Assembly (NCBI GenBank): GCA_910585505.1
Contig: CAJUFF010000122.1
Span: forward strand, 1-8,882
Reading direction: 5' to 3'
DNA from: an uncultured Ruminiclostridium sp.
GTDB lineage: Bacteria; Bacillota; Clostridia; Oscillospirales; Ruminococcaceae
DNA: 8,882 nt
Shown: one piece after another, positions 6,390 to 8,882 of the stretch
Layout of the letters: every line of letters begins with the position of its first letter
Numbering within the stretch: the first letter of the stretch is position 1
Notes under the pieces: model-generated
Database searches by the model: none
What the model was told of the DNA's origin: nothing
What the model saw: the letters and a program-made list of their open reading frames with translations, nothing else
Program-made: the position numbers and the translations under genes

Positions 6390-7670
6390 ATGGACATTGT
6401 TACAAAAGCGCCGAGAGGAACGGCGGACAAGCTGCCTGCTCAGATAAATAAATGGCACACTATTGAAAAAGCGGCGGCGCGGATTGCGGAAACATATGGC
6501 TGCAAGGAGCTGAGAACTCCCACCTTTGAGCATACCGAGCTGTTTCAGCGAGGCGTCGGAGATACTTCCGACGTTGTGCAAAAAGAAATGTATACCTTTA
6601 ACGATAAAAAGGGAAGGAGCATAACTCTTAAGCCCGAAGGCACAGCTGGAGCCGTGAGAGCCGCTTTGGAAAACGGACTGCTGAACGAGGCTCTTCCTCT
6701 TAAGCTCTATTATCTTACAAGCTGTTTTCGTTACGAAGCGCCTCAGAGCGGAAGATTGAGAGAATTCAAACAATTCGGCGTTGAATACTTCGGCGCGGAT
6801 TCTCCCATAAGCGATGCGGAGCTTATATGTATGGCAGACGGTATTTTCAGGTTTTTGAGGATTGAAAACATACGGCTGGAAATAAACAGCATAGGCTGTC
6901 CCAAATGCAGGGCGGAATATCAGAAGGCTTTAAGGGAGTATTACGGACAGTACAGGGAACGGCTTTGCGATACCTGTAAGGAAAGACTGGAAAAGAATCC
7001 AATGCGTCTTTTGGACTGCAAGAGCAAAATTTGTCACGGTTTCGCGGAAAAAGCGCCGATTATTTTGGATTACCTTTGCGATGAGTGTAAGACGCATTTT
7101 GACAAGGTTAAAAAGGCTCTTGACAATATGGCAGTAAAATATACCGTAAATTCCCGTATTGTAAGAGGCTTGGATTATTACACAAATACCGTTTTTGAAT
7201 TTATAAGCGATAACTGCGGCACACAAGGTACGGTCTGCGCGGGAGGCAGATACAACGGACTTGTGGAGGAAATAGGCGGTAAATCCGTTTCGGGACTCGG
7301 TTTTGCTATGGGTCTTGAGCGCGTTATTATGGTAATGGACGCTCAGGATGCCGATTACGAACCCGCTAAAAAGTGCGATTTGTTTATAGCCGGAACCGAT
7401 GAAGTCTCGTCTTTATACGCCATGGGTCTAGTAAGGCAGCTAAGGGATTACGGTTTCTGGGCGGAATGCGATATAGTGGGCAGAAGCTTAAAATCTCAAA
7501 TGAAATATGCCGATAAATTGGGAGCAAATTTTAGCATAGTAATAGGAGAAAACGAGGTAAAATCCGGAAAGGCGGAACTTAAGAATATGAAAAACGGCGA
7601 AAAATCCTTTGTCAATATCGGGGATAAATTTGCCGAAGGTATAAGCTCGATTTTGATGGCAATCGAATAA
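6390..7670 (+). CDS. hisS: Histidyl-tRNA synthetase
   Basis: Cytoplasmic class IIa aminoacyl-tRNA synthetase (426 aa) that charges tRNA-His. Visible motifs: KAPRGTADKLP at the N-terminus (6-16), motif 2 region TSCFRYEAPQSGRLREFKQFG (110-130), histidine-specific LDYYTNTVFEF (261-271) and GGRYNGLV (285-292), and motif 3 SGLGFAMGLERV (301-312). The C-terminal anticodon-binding domain spans about 328-426. The insertion domain has paired cysteines (CPKC 170-173, CDTC 193-196, CDEC 230-233) that could bind a metal. I choose ATG 6390, with a purine-rich site (GGAAAGGACAGGAC, 6372-6385), over the in-frame GTG at 6339, because family similarity begins at MDIVTKAPRG and the 17 extra residues look non-native. 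aspS, a frequent neighbour, is absent. No T-box leader is visible upstream. Confidence 0.97.
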   Translation: MDIVTKAPRGTADKLPAQINKWHTIEKAAARIAETYGCKELRTPTFEHTELFQRGVGDTSDVVQKEMYTFNDKKGRSITLKPEGTAGAVRAALENGLLNEALPLKLYYLTSCFRYEAPQSGRLREFKQFGVEYFGADSPISDAELICMADGIFRFLRIENIRLEINSIGCPKCRAEYQKALREYYGQYRERLCDTCKERLEKNPMRLLDCKSKICHGFAEKAPIILDYLCDECKTHFDKVKKALDNMAVKYTVNSRIVRGLDYYTNTVFEFISDNCGTQGTVCAGGRYNGLVEEIGGKSVSGLGFAMGLERVIMVMDAQDADYEPAKKCDLFIAGTDEVSSLYAMGLVRQLRDYGFWAECDIVGRSLKSQMKYADKLGANFSIVIGENEVKSGKAELKNMKNGEKSFVNIGDKFAEGISSILMAIE

Positions 7671-7699
7671 CTCTAATATGCAAAGGAAGGTTAAGTCAG

Positions 7700-8662
7700 A
7701 TGGAATTCAGTCTTAAAGAAGTATATAAGGATTATTTCAGGATCGGCGCCGCGGTAAATACCGAAAGCGTAGATACCTGCAAGGACATTATTCTGAAGCA
7801 TTTTAACAGTATCACCTGCGAAAACGCGATGAAATTCGCCGAAACCGAACCGGAGGAAGGAAGATTCACTTTCGGGGACGCAGATAAAATATACGGTTTC
7901 GCAAAGGAAAACAACATACCGGTAAGAGGGCACAATTTCGTATGGCATCACGCGATGCCGGATTGGATTTTTAAGAACACGGACAGGGAAGGGCTTTTAA
8001 AGCGTCTTGAAAATCATATTAAGGCGCTTACGGAAAGATATCCAGACTTGTACTGCTGGGACTGCATAAACGAAGGCATAGAGGATGGAGAAGGGTATTT
8101 AAGAAAAACCCCATGGCTTGACATAATCGGTGAGGATTATTTTGAACAGGTTTTTGCCGTTGCCGCAAAGTATGTGGACAAATCGCTGTTTTACAACGAT
8201 TACAACGAATTTGACACTGTAAAAAGGAAGAAGATAATTCAAAAGGTACGGGAGGTAAAGGAAAAAGGAATACGTATTGATGGTATCGGGCTTCAGTGCC
8301 ATTTGGGGCTTAATCTCAAGTTTGACATTGACGAGGTAAAGCGCGGAATAGAGGAATACGCGAGCCTCGGCTACAAGCTTCAGATAACAGAGCACGATGT
8401 TTCCAACTACCCTTACGAAGACAGGGAAATTCATCTCGCGCCAACCTTTGAGGCGTATAAAAAACAAACCAAGACGTTCAAGGAATTTTTCTCTGTGCTC
8501 CGTACATACAGGAACGAGATAGAGTCGGTCACTTTCTGGGGAGTGGCGGACGACACTTCGTGGCTTAATTACTTCCCCGTGGAGGGCAGGAAAAACGGGG
8601 GATTGCTTTTTGATGAAAATCACGAGCCCAAAGAGGGCTTTTATGCCATCTGTGATTTTTAG
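7700..8662 (+). CDS. Cytoplasmic GH10 endo-1,4-beta-xylanase
   Basis: Glycoside hydrolase family 10 catalytic domain (320 aa) cutting beta-1,4-xylosidic bonds in xylan or xylo-oligosaccharides by a retaining mechanism. GH10 signatures are in order: ENAMKF (41-46), RGHNFVWHHAMPDW (76-89), CWDCINEGIEDG (119-130) with acid/base Glu125, FYNDYN (164-169), GIGLQCH (195-201), LQITEHDVS (227-235) with nucleophile Glu231, and FWGVADDTSWL (279-289). The nucleophile motif has His where Leu is common (TELD). There is no signal peptide, carbohydrate-binding module, dockerin or sortase signal, so the enzyme probably acts inside the cell on imported xylo-oligosaccharides. GGAAGG at 7685-7690 precedes the ATG by 9 nt. 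The gene lies 29 bp after hisS with no terminator between, suggesting co-transcription. A repeat element begins at its stop codon. Confidence 0.93.
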   Translation: MEFSLKEVYKDYFRIGAAVNTESVDTCKDIILKHFNSITCENAMKFAETEPEEGRFTFGDADKIYGFAKENNIPVRGHNFVWHHAMPDWIFKNTDREGLLKRLENHIKALTERYPDLYCWDCINEGIEDGEGYLRKTPWLDIIGEDYFEQVFAVAAKYVDKSLFYNDYNEFDTVKRKKIIQKVREVKEKGIRIDGIGLQCHLGLNLKFDIDEVKRGIEEYASLGYKLQITEHDVSNYPYEDREIHLAPTFEAYKKQTKTFKEFFSVLRTYRNEIESVTFWGVADDTSWLNYFPVEGRKNGGLLFDENHEPKEGFYAICDF

Positions 8663-8821
8663 GGCTTGTTTGAAAATAGAGAAAATGACGTTTTTATTAC
8701 AAAAAATAGTTAGCTTCAAGGAAAAAAACGCAGTCAAACCGTCGTTTGACGAGGCTTTTTGACACAGAAGATGGTCGTTTGGGGGCGAAAAGACGGCGTT
8801 TTCGATTTGTCAAACAAGCCA
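8662..8821. mobile_element. MITE-like element abutting the xylanase stop codon
   Basis: GGCTTGTTTGA (8663-8673) and TCAAACAAGCC (8810-8820) are perfect 11-bp terminal inverted repeats. Including one mismatched outer base per side gives a 160-bp unit flanked by TA (8660-8661 and 8822-8823), as expected for a TA-targeting transposase. The interior has two hairpins: GTCAAAC/GTTTGAC around CGTC (8733-8750), followed by GAGGCTTTTT, and CGAAAA/TTTTCG (8786-8804). No open reading frame of note is present. The first hairpin may act as a weak terminator for the hisS-xylanase transcript, as no other is visible. Mobility is inferred from the ends only. Confidence 0.6.
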
Positions 8822-8823
8822 TA

Positions 8824-8879
8824 ATACCAATCTTTTATTATCCATATCATTTGTCTATACCTTGACCAAAGATTGGTAT
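8824..8879. repeat. Short palindromic repeat, clean copy
   Basis: ATACCAATCTTT (8824-8835) and AAAGATTGGTAT (8868-8879) are perfect 12-bp inverted repeats enclosing 32 bp without a gene. The unit begins two bases beyond the neighbouring MITE-like element, directly after its TA. A diverged relative lies at 6223-6333. The small size, the palindromic ends and two copies within 2.6 kb point to a dispersed repeat family. The window ends three bases later, so anything beyond is unseen. Confidence 0.6.
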
Positions 8880-8882
8880 AAA

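Noticed and set aside
6297..6773. Reverse-strand open frame overlapping hisS
   Set aside because: It overlaps the well-supported hisS in antisense, has no recognisable domain, and reflects the codon pattern of the real gene. The same reasoning applies to the other antisense frames.

Overview
The window is 8.9 kb of bacterial chromosome with every gene on the + strand. It most resembles a low-to-middle GC Gram-positive anaerobe of the class Clostridia, probably an Oscillospiraceae/Ruminococcaceae-type gut or rumen organism. That placement is inferred from strong AGGAGG-type ribosome binding sites, the mreBCD-mrdA order, a Clostridia-like MgsA, and a cytoplasmic GH10 xylanase beside housekeeping genes. 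The species cannot be named from sequence reading alone.

Region 1 (88-5206) is the cell-elongation cluster mreB, mreC, mreD and mrdA (PBP2). MreB is the cytoplasmic actin-like scaffold, MreC and MreD connect it to the membrane and periplasmic-side machinery, and PBP2 is the class B transpeptidase that cross-links side-wall peptidoglycan. mreB, mreC and mreD are closely spaced. A 350-bp gap separates mreD from mrdA. Most of it is a 262-bp MITE-like element with short terminal inverted repeats and a TAAA flank on each side, ending 22 bp before the mrdA start codon.

Region 2 (5207-6389) holds mgsA (methylglyoxal synthase) as its own transcription unit. It has a good extended -10 promoter, a leader of about 170 nt and a strong hairpin terminator. 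rodA and minCDE, which often lie between mrdA and mgsA in Clostridia, are absent. Between mgsA and hisS are about 440 bp without a gene, filled with hairpins and a degenerate palindromic repeat.

Region 3 (6390-8882) holds hisS (histidyl-tRNA synthetase), followed 29 bp later by a GH10 endo-xylanase gene with no signal peptide. A second MITE-like element (about 160 bp) begins directly at the xylanase stop codon. It is followed by a clean 56-bp copy of the palindromic repeat whose decayed relative lies upstream of hisS.

The protein-coding genes are recognisable families. I do not see an obviously new multi-gene system. The points most worth a second look are the three families of small non-coding repeats occupying most of the longer gaps, the altered active-site positions in MgsA, the long charged tail on MreD, and the shortened elongation cluster.
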